Source: Allomyces macrogynus ATCC 38327
Taxonomy: Eukaryota; Blastocladiomycota; Blastocladiomycetes; Blastocladiales; Blastocladiaceae
NCBI GenBank assembly: GCA_000151295.1
Contig: GG745354.1
Coordinates: 391,269-426,953 of the forward strand
Length of the DNA stretch: 35,685 nt
Direction: 5' to 3'
The translations under genes were made by a program, and so were the position numbers. The stretch's first letter is position 1. Every line of letters starts with the position of its first letter. Below are positions 19,646 through 32,315 of the stretch, piece after piece. A model generated the notes under the pieces. It ran no database searches. It had not been told where the DNA came from and saw only the letters and a program-made list of their open reading frames with translations.

Positions 19646-22600
19646 ATGTCCACCGGGTCGACGACGGGCTCGGCAAGCCTGCGCGCGTCGCCCGCCGCCA
19701 CGGCCGACGCGTCAGGTTCCGGCCTGCCGCGCGCCAGCACCTCGCTATCCTCGTCAACGGGTTCCACCGGGTCGTCTGTGATCCGATCGGCGTCGGCGCT
19801 CACTGACGCGCCGACAACCCCGCGCCGCTCCGTTCCGGCGCTGCGGCCCACGCACGGACACATGCGCCACCCGTCGAACACGGTCATTGATATGGGTGGG
19901 TTCTCGTGGGACGACCATGGATCGTCGGCGCTCGCTGCCGCATCGGCAGGAGCAGTGGTGAATGGCGATACCCCGCCGATTGCCGAGGATCCTAGCAGTA
20001 TTGCGACGATGGGTGCGAGTGGGTTGCCTGGTGCGTCGCCCACGTCCCCCGCAACTGTGAGCGTAGGTGCACGAGGGACCCCGGGCGCAAGAACAGGCGG
20101 GGCGCGGTCGAAAGTGCAGCACTTACTCTCGCAGTTCCAGGACCACGAGTACGCGGCCGCTGCGGGCGCACCGGCATCCGTCGCATACTACTCGCGGCAT
20201 GTTGCGGGCCCACCGCCACCGCTCTCGCTCGACCGCGCGCGAGGGATGACACTCGACGATCAGGTCGGGCCGAGCTCGGCGCCATTGCGGACGGGCTCTA
20301 TGCACCACCCGACCCCGCCAGGCGCGACTGCGACCGTCGAGCAGGAACTTGGCGCTTCCGAGCTTGGCACGGTGCTCGACATGTCGCTGTTTGGATTCCC
20401 GGGTGCGGCTGACGCGTCAAGGCCGTCGACAGCGGGGACGGCAGCGACCTACGGTATGTCGAGGTTGAGTCTGGGCCCCGAGCCGCCCGCTGACGCGACG
20501 GGGATCTTGCCGGGCGCGATGCCCGTCATGCCGCACCTCGTGCAGCGCGAGGAAACGTCGAACCGGTGCGTAACATCTCACTTCACACTGGCGTGCGCAA
20601 TGTGACCCTGATTTACTCATTCCACTTCTTCTGCTTCGTCCCACCACCCTAGTTCGCACGCATCGCTGCTCACCGACGACTACAACCCGACGACCGCCGC
20701 CCCCTCCGCCGACTCGCCGTTTCCGATCGAAGACCACCTTGTCATGGACACCGACCACCCGCCGCCGCCGCCCGGCGCCTACCTGCACCACACCCCGCCC
20801 ACCTCATTGACTACTGTCGCGTCGGCACCCAGCAGCTCCGCCGCAGCCGCGTACTACGCGCGGTACCCTCCACCCCCAACACTCCCCATGCCCGTAACTT
20901 CCGGCGGCCACCCGTCCGAGTTTGGGCACCAGCTCGACTGGCCGATCGCGCCGACGCAGCTATTCGGGTACGCGCCCGCCGCACCACCACCACCACCGCC
21001 ACCTCAGGCCATGCTCACGTCGCCACGCACCGCCCTCATTGGCGGTGTTCCGCCGCCCCCACCACCGGCCATGCACAGTACGCTCCGCGCCCCGCCGCCA
21101 CCGCCACTGTCCACTACCGCCGCACCGCGGCCGCCCAACGGCCTTGATGGCAGCGGCGCGCACCGGCGCTCGCCCTCGGCATCGTCGTCCTCTGCCGTGC
21201 GCATGCTCCCGGCATCCGGAATGGCCTCGGCCGCGGTCATGGCCCCTGGCAACACCGCACAGCCGACGAGCGCGCGCGCGTCGCGCGGGTCCGCGCTTGG
21301 TCTCGCACCCGCGAGTGCCAGTAGCACCGCTACGCGCCCGCCGGCGTCGCCGACGCGCGGCCTGTCCTGGACCGAGCACGACGGACTCCCTCCGCCGCAA
21401 ACGACCTCCAGCAGGTCGGCACGTACGTCGCGCATGAGTTTTCTCGCACCCGGCGCATCCGCTGGTGGACCGGCGGCCACGAGCGGGACCAATTCTGGGC
21501 CTGGATCGGGGTCGGCGACGCCCACGGGCGGCGCGCGTGCGCGGTCGCGGTCGCCAATGGCTGCAGTCGCGTCGGCGTTTGCGTCCCTGTTGAAAAGCCC
21601 GAATACCGGGTCGGCGCCACTGCTGCCGACGGCCGGTGGCGGCGCGCGTGGCAATGCGGGGAGTAGTCCGCGAACGTCGACGGCGAACCTTGGGACCTCC
21701 GGGGAAACTGCGGGGGGATTGTCGCCGCCAGCGGCGACGGGGTCGAGGCGCAAGTCGCTGCGGCAGTCGTTGACGGGGGTTCTGTCGGCGGTCACAGCCA
21801 AGTCGGCGGATGAGTTGCGCTCTGGAGGTGGGGGTGGTGGAGGCGGGACGGCGGGGAGGACCAAGAGTCCATATGACACGGCGGCAGCAGCGAATGGCGC
21901 GAGTCCCCAGACGAGTGCGAGGGCTGTGTCGTTCGCAGATGCGAGTGGACGGCCGACGTCGCGCACGTTTTCGCGGTCTGCGTCCGGTGCGGACGCAAGG
22001 GCCAAGACGGGCGGCGACGCAAATGGCAAGGCCGATCCCGCCGCCGCTGCAGCACCGGCCAGTACCAGTTCGGGAAAGAAGTCGCGTACGCCGGTGCAGC
22101 AATTGCAATTTGCCGGCGCGCGGCGCGATTTGCGCGCGTACGTGGCAGCGCGCGGGCTCGAGTCGCCGTGGACCGTCATGCAGTCGAGTTCGCGCCGGCC
22201 CAAGTCCACGTCCTCGTCGGCCGTTTCGAGTGCCGCGGCCACGGCGGCCGCGGCGCTTTTGGGTCCAACGGGCGGCGGTGGTGGTGGTGTGCGGGGCCGT
22301 AACGGCGCGGCCATGGACCACCGGAAATCGGTGGTGCGGCGGTCGCGCGACTCGTTGCTGAGCAAGCTGACGATGCTGATTGTCTACACGTACCGCGACT
22401 CGAACCCGGCGTTCCATTACACGCCGCGCGCGAACCCACGGCGCGTCTTGACGAAACCGTCCAAGCCGATGCGCAACGACGGGTACGATAACGAGGACAA
22501 CGATTATATTCTCTACGTCAACGACACGCTCGGCGACGACGCCGACCGCCGCTACGTGATCATTGATTTGCTCGGCCAAGGCACGTTTGGGCAAGTGGTC

Positions 22601-25447
22601 AAGTGCCAGAACCTCAAGACCAAGGAAGTTGTCGCCGTCAAGGTGATCAAGAACAAACCGGCGTATTTCAACCAGTCGTTGACGGAAGTGAAAGTGCTCG
22701 AACTGCTTAACCACAAGTACGACAAGAACGACACACACCACATTTTGCGGCTCAAGGATTCGTTTGTGTTTCGGCGGCACTTGTGCCTCGTCTTTGAGCA
22801 GCTGTCGATCAATCTCTACGAGCTCATCAAGCAAAACCAGTTCCGCGGGCTCTCGCTCAAGCTCGTGCGCGTTTTCACGGCGCAGATTCTCGACGCGCTC
22901 GTGTGCCTCGCCGAGGCCAAGTTGATCCACGCCGACTTGAAGCCTGAAAACTTGCTGCTCAAGAACGCACACGACACGCAAATCAAGGTGATTGATTTGG
23001 GCTCGGCGTGCCAGGAACAGCAGACCGTCTACACGTACATTCAGTCGCGGTTCTACCGGTCGCCCGAAGTCTTGCTCGGCCTGCCGTACACGAACGCGAT
23101 CGACATGTGGTCGCTTGGGTGCATTGTCGCGGAACTGTTCTTGGGTCTGCCGCTGTTCCCGGGCACGTCCGAGTACAACCAAGTCTCGCGCATCGTCGAC
23201 ATGCTCGGGATGCCGCCGACTTACATGATTGAAGTCGGCAAGAACGCCAAGGCCTTCTTTGTCAAGATCGCCGACAGCACGCCCGCGGCCGGCCCGCACG
23301 CGCCAAGGATTCCAGCCGTCTACCGACTAAAACCGCGCGAACAATACGCCAAGGAACACGGCACGACCGAACAGCCGTCGAAGCGGTACTTTGCCGGCAC
23401 AACGCTCGCGGAAGTCGTCATGCAGTACCCCTACTCGCGCCGGCTCCAAGGGGCCGACCTCGACAACGAGCGCCGAACTCGCGAGTGCCTGCTCGATTTC
23501 CTCCGTGGTCTCCTGCACCTGAACCCGATCGAACGGTGGTCCGCGGCACAGGCGCGGATGCACCCGTTCATTTCGGGCGCGCCGTGGCGTGGGCCCTGGA
23601 CGCCCACCGCCGCGACCGCCGCGCTCGCGGCAACCCGCGGAAATGATGCGAACGCATCGGTGCCGTCGTCGGCGGCCGTGCAGCAGGACTCGGCGCATGA
23701 CACCGAGTCGGGCCACCGCACGCTGCGCAAGCGCGCCAAGACGATTTCCACGGGGCCTGCTGGTGCGGGTGGGAGTGCGAGTACTGGCCATTTGCCGGCG
23801 GTCGGGTCAGGCCCGATGCTTCCGCCGCACATGGTCGTTGGCGCCGATCCGGCCGCCGACGACGCGGCCGCCGCGGCTGAGCGGCAGCAGAGGCGCAAGT
23901 CGAGTATTGCCGATCACACAGCGGCGACGCAGAACCGCGTGCGGAAAGTGAGCAGTTTCGAGACCATGGCCGCCGCGGCAGCGGCCGCCGGCTCGGACCC
24001 GTCCGCGCAGCAGCAACAGCAGCAAGTCCCGCCGCACCCGTACGCAGTCTCGGCGTCGGCCGGGTCGCTCATGGGCGGCAGCCAGTCTACGGGCAGTTTG
24101 CTCCAGGGTACCGCACCCACGCACGGTGCGGGCGGCGAGACGCTCGGGATCCCGATCTTGCGCAAGGGCCGGTCGCAGTCGATTTCGGTCGGGGTCGGTG
24201 GGGTCGGGATTGGGCCCGGGTCGTCGGCGACAATCATGTCGGCTGCGGNNNNNNNNNNNNNNNNNNNNNNNNNNNNNNNNNNNNNNNNNNNNNNNNNNNN
24301 NNNNNNNNNNNNNNNNNNNNNNNNNNNNNNNNNNNNNNNNNNNNNNNNGAGGGGGGGGGGGAAAAATACGGTCAAGGTAATTACAATCAGGAAAGGAAAA
24401 AAAAAAAAAAAAAAAAAAATCATGTCGGCTGCGGCCGGGTGGCCGTACTGGCCGCCTCCACCAACGCCGGCGCACATGCACGCGCAGGATCTGGCCATGG
24501 CGACACCCGGCACGTACCCGGGGCTCGGCGAGTTCGACCAGCAGCGGTATGCGGCGTACGTGCAGCAGCAACAGCAGCAACAGCAGCAGCATCCCCAGCA
24601 GCAACAAGCTGCTGGGGCCCCTCCCATGCCGCCGCCCGGGTACTACGGCACGTCGTACCAGCACAGTTCGTCGATGATGCAACACATGGCCGCGGCCGCG
24701 GCCGCCAACCAGCGCACGATGCAGGGCTTTGCCACCGGCGGCGCGCCACCGCCTGCCGGGTACGCCACGACGCGCGGCGCGTACTACTCGGGCCCAAGTA
24801 CCTCGATGCCACTCGGTGGGCCCATCCTGCCGACGTGGAACCCGACCAACAGTCGTGTGATTCCGGCGCACCTCGAGTACACGGGCGGCGCCACGACCGA
24901 CGACGAAGAGTGGCGCGATATCGAGGAGGGCTACATGGGCGCATCGCCCGGTCCGGACACGCCCGCGGGCACGCCATCGACGGCAGCGCTCACGGGCCCA
25001 CTGCAGCAGGGTATGGTCGTGCCCGGCGGGTTCCCGTCGTCGACGAGCTCGCTCGGGTCACCCGCAGCCTCAGCAGCGTCGGCGTCAGCTGCGCGACGCG
25101 CGTCGCTCGCTGCCGCGGCCGTGGCGGCTGCCGCTTCGGGCGCGCTCCTGCCCCCACCGCAGGGCATTTCGCCAAGCATGCTGGCTGCAGCGGCAACGCC
25201 CGGCACGTACCACCACGTGCACCACCAACAGCCGTATCTCGACCAGGTGGTCGGGATGCCAATTCCTGGGTCGTTTGGGCCCAGTGGGGGTGCGAGTGGG
25301 ACGGGTGGGACGGCGCCGCGGTTCCATTTGGCGCCACAGCAGTCACCGCTGCGCACAACACTTGGCGACGAGTCGGCCGCGGCTGGCAGCAGTAGCGAGT
25401 TGTCGACGATTCAGGAGCAGCCGGTGTCGACGTCGCTGCCCAAGTAG
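19646..25447 (+). CDS. YAK1: Yak1/DYRK-family protein kinase with long disordered flanks
   Basis: Exons are 19646-20565 and 20653-25447, with an 87-bp intron (donor GTGCGT, acceptor CCCTAG). The ATG at 19646 is the first in frame after a probable leader intron; total is about 1,900 residues. The N-terminal 930 residues are Ser/Ala/Pro/Gly-rich and disordered. The kinase domain spans about residues 940-1280: glycine loop GQGTFGQV, lysine in VVAVKVIKNK, catalytic loop IHADLKPENLLL, metal-binding VIDLGSAC, and activation loop YTYIQSRFYRSPE with the YxY pair DYRK kinases autophosphorylate. NPIERWSAAQARMHPFI closes the domain. In yeast Yak1 restrains growth downstream of PKA/TOR. Two sites deviate from the usual family sequence: HAD for HCD and DLG for DFG. 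The C-terminal region has a Q9 tract and is broken by a 100-base gap at 24249-24348. Confidence 0.92.
24249..24348. other. Assembly gap (100 N) with duplicated flanks
   Basis: Exactly 100 N, the conventional size for an unknown gap. The 17 bases ending at 24248 (AATCATGTCGGCTGCGG) recur at 24418-24434. Between gap and second copy lie an 11-G run, a short AT-rich stretch and a 23-A run unlike the surrounding coding sequence. Confidence 0.95.
24397..24419. repeat. Poly-A tract, 23 bases, probably artefactual
   Basis: A run of 23 A inside the kinase coding region encodes a Lys string seen nowhere else in the protein. It is adjacent to the duplicated flank of the assembly gap. Confidence 0.85.
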
Positions 25448-26046
25448 AGGGATACTGGAGGACGGACGAGGTGGGGGAGAGGAGCGAAGTAGGGGGAGCT
25501 TGCTGTTCATTTGCCCAGTCTCAGCTGCACCATCGCACGGTACCTAGTTGATGGTCGATTTTCTCTTCTAATTTTTTCTTTCTTTTGTCGAGTCGCAATC
25601 GAAAGAGACTTGGCGAGTGGGTGGATCATGAATTGGCATCATTGAGTTGTTGCAGTGTCAGTTCGATTTCTGACCTGGTCCTGTTGGCCGAGCAAGCGAC
25701 TGGTCAGCCGACCAACAGACACGATCACCACACGGTGGAGAGTTTGCATTGGAGCGTGCTGAGATCAGAACGCAAAGACAGATGCGTGTCCAGTCGACCT
25801 GGGTGGTCGTGGGTGGTCGTGGGCAGTTATGATGTCTGTTGTCTGTCGTTCACTACTCTAGGTAGCGGACGTACCATGATCAACCGCAGCCAATTCCGCC
25901 CAACTCGACAACGGCATATATCTGCCCGTTGCCACAAAGATCACTGTCGCATATCCCAGGGAACAGAGGGTTGGTGAATCACAAACGCCTATGGGGAAAC
26001 CGGGAAGAAACAAGAAAATATCAAAGCCTGCGCCGTCGCATTCAAT
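25448..26046. other. Convergent intergenic Yak1 / Snf5
   Basis: About 600 bp between two gene 3' ends. No gene is seen; it should contain both 3' untranslated regions and terminators. A T-rich stretch at about 25557-25590 could serve in 3'-end formation of the kinase transcript. Confidence 0.45.
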
Positions 26047-29000
26047 CTAGTAATCGCTCTCACTCGAGCTCTCGTCATCGCTCATGGTCGCCGCGCGGCT
26101 CGCCGCATTGTTCCCGTAGTGGTACGCCGGCTGCGACTGCGACGGCTGTGGCTGCTGCCCATTCGACCGCCGACCTTCATGCCCGGTGTCCGGCGACGAC
26201 CACGCATCGCTGCTGCCGCGTTGCTGTTGATGCAGGCCAGGCGCCGGAATTGCCGGTTTCGGAGGGAGCACGTGATATGCAGCCGGGGCAGTAGCCGGCG
26301 GCGACGACGGCGACGACGGCGACCCGAGTCCGCGGATCCGAATAATCGGCGCGCGCTGCTGCGTCGGGGCTGGCGTGACGGGCGGAGGTGGCGGCGATGG
26401 CGACGGCGTGATCTCGCCCTCCTCGGCATCCGAATGTGCGTCGGCCTCATCGTGATCCAGGTCATCGAGATCGTCGAGATCATCGAGATCCGCATCCATT
26501 TGGTCGTCGATTGCCATGGACGATTGTACGCCGTTGGTCTCGGCATCTGCGTCGTCGTCTTCCTCGTCGACAACCCGCACACCACGCGCGCGCTTGGCCG
26601 GGCGCTGCTGATTCCGCCCCATGGCTGATCCCGGGCGACTTGATGGGCCCGGCGACGCACCGCCAGACTCGGCTTCGGCCCGCGATCGTTTCCGCGATCC
26701 GCTCGTATCGACCACAGTCGACGGACTGGTCGCACGTACCGGGGTCGCACCGAGCGCGGCGGCCACGGCCATGGCGGCTTTGTGTTTCGCCGAGCTGCTC
26801 TTCCCGCGCCCACGCTCGAGCGGCGGCGCCGCAGCTGCAGCCACGGCCACGTCCTCGGCGGCCTCCGGGTTCTCTCTTGCGAGCCGCTGCGCAACGTAGG
26901 CACGATGGGTGCGGTTGCGCAAATGCACTTCAAAGTTGGTCAGTGACAAGCCCGGTCCGGCCGCGTACAACTTAGCGTTGTTCGGGTCGTGCGCGAGACA
27001 ATCGGCGCACTGGATCTTGAACGACGTGCCGGCGACATGCACAAAGTAAAACTGGTCGTGCGCGTAGAGCGGCACTTTCTGCATTTCGGCACGCCGCAAA
27101 AGCAGCCACAGCGGCACATCCGGCGAGTCGCGCGGGTCGTGCGATGGCGGTGGGCCCGTGGGCGGCGCCATGGCCGCGGCTTTGGCGCTCAACCGGTGCG
27201 GTGACGTGCCGCGGCCCATGATGGCCATCGGGTCGGCGGGCGGCATCGCGGCCATGAGTGCCGCGTTCTGCGCGAGAAGAGTCGGCGAGAACCGCGGTGT
27301 TGGGTGCCATGGCAGCAGGCGCCCGCGGCCGTGGCTGACAAAGAAGAGACCGCACGGGTTGCACAGCGTCTTGTCGCCGAGCGGGCCACGGCGCGCGACG
27401 GGCGTGCCGTCAAACGGACACCCGCAGTGCAGGCACGCCCACGTTCCTGGCCGAGGCACGTCGGCACGGGGCACGCGCAATCGGATCAGGCCGGGCACGT
27501 CCTCGGGCACGTGTACGCTGTCGAGGAACCACTGGAACGGCGGTAGCGGGAGCCGGAGCCGCGCGGCGCACACGGGTGGGATGACAGCGTGCGACCGCTT
27601 GGTGCGGAGCGACTCGGGCTGGTGCAAGTCGACGACCGGGATCAAGTTGTGCACAATCGGTGCGACTGGAGCGCTGGCTGCGGCTGCGGCCTGCGACCCA
27701 CGCGCCATTTTCCGCGTCGTACGCCGCTTGCGGCGTGCGTCGCGGTCCGTGTCCTTGTCGAGCTTTTCGGCCTCCTCCTCGGTCATTTCCAAAAAGGCGG
27801 GCGTGAACGGCGAGTGGTGCGGGTGCACGTACTGGCGCCGGACATTCGACACGACGCTCTCGGTGCTGGAAGGGTCGGGTTGCGCGACGAGCGGGACCAA
27901 GAACGCATTGGCCAGCTCGGGGCTGATGTGAGCAATCGGCGAGCTGTCGAATCCGTAGCCGGCGAGAGCGAGTGCCTTGACATGCAGCTGAGCTTGCTCG
28001 CGAATACAATGGGCAACAGCCGTGCTACATGGAGAACGTTCAAACAGTGAGAAGAGGCGAAATAGAACACAAATGAACAGCAGGAACCAAAGAGAGCATA
28101 CCAGTACTCACCATCCAGCCCAATCTCGCGGCAATACTGCGCGGCAAACCGCTCGGGCGAATTCCTCGGGCACGCCAAGTCCCACTCAAACTGGTCGACG
28201 AGCGTCGAGTTGCGCACCGTGACGTGCAACTTGACAACAAACCGCAAGTCCTCCATGCCCTCAAGGGCGAGCCCAGCTGCCCCACCTGGTCCCGGCGTGA
28301 CCTGCTCGACTTGCCGACTTTCGGCCGCTGTGGCGACGGGGAACACGAGCTCGCCCTTGGTCTCAGCACCGGCGTCGGCCCCTCTCCTCTCTTCGTCCAG
28401 GTTCAGCATCTGCAACTGGCCCGCGACCTTGTCGGCGGCCGCCGTCGTGAGCGAGCCCGCGGGCATGAGCGGGCGCCACGTGCGGTACTCGTTGAGTTGC
28501 GCGTGAATCGACATGGCAATCACTTTCCTGGCCGCGGGCGGTAAGCGCAAATCGTCGACGAGACACTCGGCAAACTGCTCAGGCATGACGAGCTGCTCGT
28601 GAATGTTCCACGTGAACACGTCGCGCACTTTGGTCCCGTCAAAGTCGAGATCGAGCCGAATCGCGACAAGTTCTGTTGGCTCGTCGGCCGCGCGCAGGTG
28701 CTGGTCGTCGGTGAAGTCATAGTCCTTGAACTGGTACCCGAGCGGCGGGCCAGCGAGCGACGGGTGCTGTGGCGCCGGTGGCGCGCCATCGACGGCACTT
28801 GCAGCAGCGGCCACGGCAGTCGAAACGGCCCGCGCGCGCGCCTCTACCAACGGCCGGCGCAGATGCGCCTTTTCCGACGGCAACAGGACGCGCAATGCAC
28901 GCCCGTGCCCAAGAACCGGCCCAGTGATCCCAATCTTGTTTTGCAAGTCGATCCCCTGTTGCGCGGCCTTGAGCGGCGAGTCGACACGGGTCGGGAGCAA

Positions 29001-31417
29001 AGTGCGGTGCGGGAGCGGCGGCGCGCCGAGCCGCGACTGGTACTGGCGCAACGACTCCTTTTCCACTTCGCCAAACGTGGCAATCTCTCTGCGCATCGAC
29101 TCGAGCTGCTGAATGAGCCGGTTGCGGTTCTGCTCGATCCCACGGTCCCACCACCGGTCCTTGTTGACATAGTGCTTGAGCTGCAGCTGCGTCACGACCG
29201 TCTTCCACTCGGGCGGGAACTGGTCGTACGGGAAGAGCGACACCGGGCGCGTCGGCGGCGTGCGAATCAGACCGGTCGGGACCATTTCGGCCTTTATCGA
29301 CGGCGTGGAGCCGATTCCGGGCGGCATCGCCGCGGGCGACGGGGCAACCGCTGCGGGGGCAGTGGCCTCGAGCACGACCTTTTTCTTGTGACTGCGCTTC
29401 TTTTTCGCGAGCGGCGTGACCGTGGCCTCGCGCTTGATCTCGGACTTGACCGCCGACGGCTCGTCCTCGACCGACATGGCCACGCTCGGTGCTTGCCCGG
29501 GTGCCACCGCATCGTTTAGTCCCGGCGTGGGCACCATGTTCAGCGACCCGACGATGGGTCCAAATTGCCCGGTTCCGGCTGGCGGCGGCGCGGGCGCATC
29601 CTTCACGGTAATTGACCCGCATCATGGCCAGCGGCGACGACGTGTACTGCGGTGGCTGCTGTGAGGGTTGCGGCTGCGACATTGCCTGCGTGGTCTGATC
29701 AAACGGCTGCTGCTGCTGTTGATGCGGCTGCGGCATCTGGTTGGCCACCGAGAGCGCGCGCATCACGGTCGGTGGCGTCGATCCCGGCATCACAACACCA
29801 TTCTGCAGCATGCCCATCCCCTGCGTGGCAATTTGCGGCTGCGGCATGATCTGCTGCTGCTGCTGCTCCGCCGGATCGGCGCCTGGTGCCGGTGCGGGCC
29901 CACGCTGAAAAAACAGTTGCTGCTGCGAGTCGAATGGCGGCGGGGGTGGCGGTGCCTGTTGCCGCTGCTGCTGGCCGACGGGCGGCGCAAACGGCGCGGC
30001 CGTACCCGGTTGCGGCTGCGCTTGCGGCTGCTGCTGCTGGATCGAGTTCTGCCGCTGCTGCAAGACCTGCAGCAGCTCGTACTGGCGGCGCATGAGCTGC
30101 GGCTGCATTTCCGGCGGCACGCGGCCGCTCGCAAGCGCTTGCCGGAGTCGCTCGTAGGCGATTTGCACCTGTTGGATTGACATGTTGCTCGCCATGGCCG
30201 CGACCGATGCCGGCTGCTGCGGCGGAGGTTGCTGCGGCGGTTGCGGTTGCGGCGTTTGCGGTGTTCTGCTGCTGCGGCAAGAGTCTATGCGGAGGCGGCG
30301 CGGGGGTCGAGCTCGGTCCGCGCAGTGCCGGCGCCGGAGTCGCGGCGGGTGGCGGCGCTGGGGTCGACGACGCGTTGGGCGGCTGAACCGAGTCGCGGCG
30401 CGCCGCCGATTCGGCGCGCTCGGGCGGTTGCACGGACACGTGTCGCAACGGCGGCGACTGCGGCTTGCTCGTGCCTGCTGCAGCGGCCGCGGCCGCGGCA
30501 AACTGCTGCTGCGCGAAATGCTGCAGGGCGGCCTGCTGAAGGGCCGCGGCTTGTGGTTGCTGTTGCTGTTGCTGTTGCTGCGCTTGTGCTTGCTGTTGTT
30601 GTTGCGCCGCGGCTTGCTGGTGTTGTTGCTGTTGCTGTTGCTGGTGTTGTTGCTGTTGCTGTTGCTGCTGTCTTTGCCGCTGCACGATCTGCTGCTGATG
30701 GCGGAGTAACGCGAGCTGTTGCGGCGTCAGCGACATGAGCCATTGCTGTTGCTGCTGCGGCGTGAGCTGTTGGTGGCCCGGCAGGCGCGGGATGCCAATC
30801 GGCAGTTGCGGCACGGCTTGTTGCTGCTGCAGGGGTTGCTGAAGTTGCGCTTGTTGCGGGACTTGCGGTTGCTGCTGTGGTTGGCCGACTTGGAGAGCTG
30901 CTTGCTGTTGGGCCACTTGTTGTTGCTGCTGCTGCTGTTGCTGCTGCTGCACCTGCTGCATCCTTAGCTGGTGCTGCAGCTGCATCGCTGCCGCCGCGAC
31001 CGCTTGGTTACTCGGCTGCCCTTGCCCTTGCGGCTGCGCTTGCCCTTGCTGCTGCCCGCCGCGCGCGAGTGCCGCCTGGTACAAAATCTGCTGCATCTGC
31101 AGCTGCTGTTGCGCGACCTGCGCCGGATCCGCGGCCGCTTGCGCGGCCTGTGCCGCGGCAAACTGATGTTGCTGTTGTTGGAACGCGGCACGTTGTTGCT
31201 GCTGCTGTTGCTGCCGCTGTTGCTGCTGCTGTTGCTGCTGGAACTGCTGCTGCTGCAGGTACTGGATCTGCTGCTGCTGCTGCTGCTGCTGGAACGCGGC
31301 GAGCGCCGCGGCCGCGTCCGACCCGGCCGAGACGGCGGGTGGGGACGAGCCCGGCGCAGGAACGGCAGCGGCCGAAGAGGACGGTGGGCCGGGTGGCGGC
31401 GGGTTCGACGAGTTCAT
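26047..31417 (-). CDS. SNF5: SWI/SNF subunit Snf5 (SMARCB1 family) with GATA-type finger; frame broken twice
   Basis: This is the core subunit of the SWI/SNF chromatin remodeller. From the ATG at 31417 the N-terminus is extremely Gln-rich to about 30480. The frame shifts one base near 30258-30290 and again near 29600-29625. The first coding block ends at 28102; a 77-bp intron (donor GTATGC) leads to 28024-26047, ending in TAG. Snf5 repeat 1 reads LVAIRLDLDFDGTKVRDVF and MPEQFAECLVDDLRLP; repeat 2 reads LRFVVKLHVTVRNSTLVDQF, FAAQYCREIGLDGEYCTAVA (across the intron) and CIREQAQLH. Before them, FPYDQFPPEWKTVVTQLQ is also conserved. Near 27340-27450 a zinc finger follows (WACLHCGCPF ... LCNPCGLFF), known in fungal Snf5. 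The tail is acidic with LDD repeats. Both frame breaks lie in low-complexity sequence and are probably sequence errors, though a separate upstream poly-Q gene cannot be fully excluded. Confidence 0.88.
30540..31300 (-). repeat. Poly-glutamine coding repeats (CAG/CAA)
   Basis: Multiple long CTG/TTG runs on the plus strand encode Gln tracts of up to about 10 residues in the Snf5 N-terminus, separated by Ala, His and Leu. Codons mix CAG and CAA, so this is not a single pure trinucleotide array. Confidence 0.9.
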
Positions 31418-32285
31418 GGTGATCGAGGTGCGCGGGCGTGGACCGAGTCACTGATCCACGGGCGAACACGCATTGAAACCGACACCGGATCATGGGTCGA
31501 GAGCACACATCGCCGTGAATGGAGCACCACCGAGCGAGCGAGAATAGCGACGCGAGCACCACCAACGACAGCGCAGAACGAGTAGATCGGTGGTGGCATG
31601 GCGACACACGACCGAAAGCGACGACACACAACAAGAACCGACCGAGCGAGGAACCCATTTGTCGCGGATACGAATGGCGTGCACACATATACCACACCGT
31701 CGCCGATGGACGGGAGAGGGCAAGGTCACGGTCACGACCATCAGGTGCACCGGCGCGACGCGATTCCGACGGGGCGTCGACGAGGTGCGGCGGCGCGAGT
31801 CGAACGGCGGAACGAGACATAGACCAGAAGGAAAAAGGGAAGCGAAACAAGACGAGCGTAACGTTAGTTAAGCGAAATATCGTGATGGCATGCTCGCCCG
31901 CGAGCGCGACGCAAGGGATCGGGGGGACATGCGCGGCGACGAGCGGCCTTCTGCGAACCCTGGACCACACTCATGGAAGGACACACAAGGGCACGCCATC
32001 GGGTACGTTATCGAGTTCGTTTTCAGGGCCGGCCGAAACGCGCGCGCCGTGGGGCCGGCGATGCACCATGGGGGATCCGCAGACGGGCAGCATAACAGCA
32101 ACGGAATGACAGGCGACCGCACCGATCGCTGCGAGCGAGACGGGGATGATGATGACGCGCGCGTGCGAGCACCGACCCACCGCTTGGCTGGCTCCTCGAC
32201 GAACGGCACGGACGGGAACACAGACAGAGACGCGGTCCCCGCGTGGCGAAAACGCGCGCGCCGCACGTCGATGCGACTTCCAGAG

Positions 32286-32315
32286 CGATGCGATGCGATG
32301 CGATGCGATGCGATG
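32286..32315. repeat. Microsatellite (CGATG)x6
   Basis: Six perfect tandem CGATG pentamers in the Snf5/Atm1 intergenic region. Confidence 0.95.

Noticed and set aside
20960..23299. Very long antisense open frame (about 780 codons) opposite the kinase gene
   Set aside because: Arg-rich and low-complexity with no domain; arises because GC-rich codon usage removes stops from the opposite strand. The sense frame encodes a clear Yak1 kinase.
29699..31417. The poly-Q frame as a gene separate from Snf5
   Set aside because: Q-rich coding runs on directly into the Snf5 domain frame after one-base shifts, and a Gln-rich N-terminus is known for yeast Snf5; one gene is the simpler reading, although not proven.
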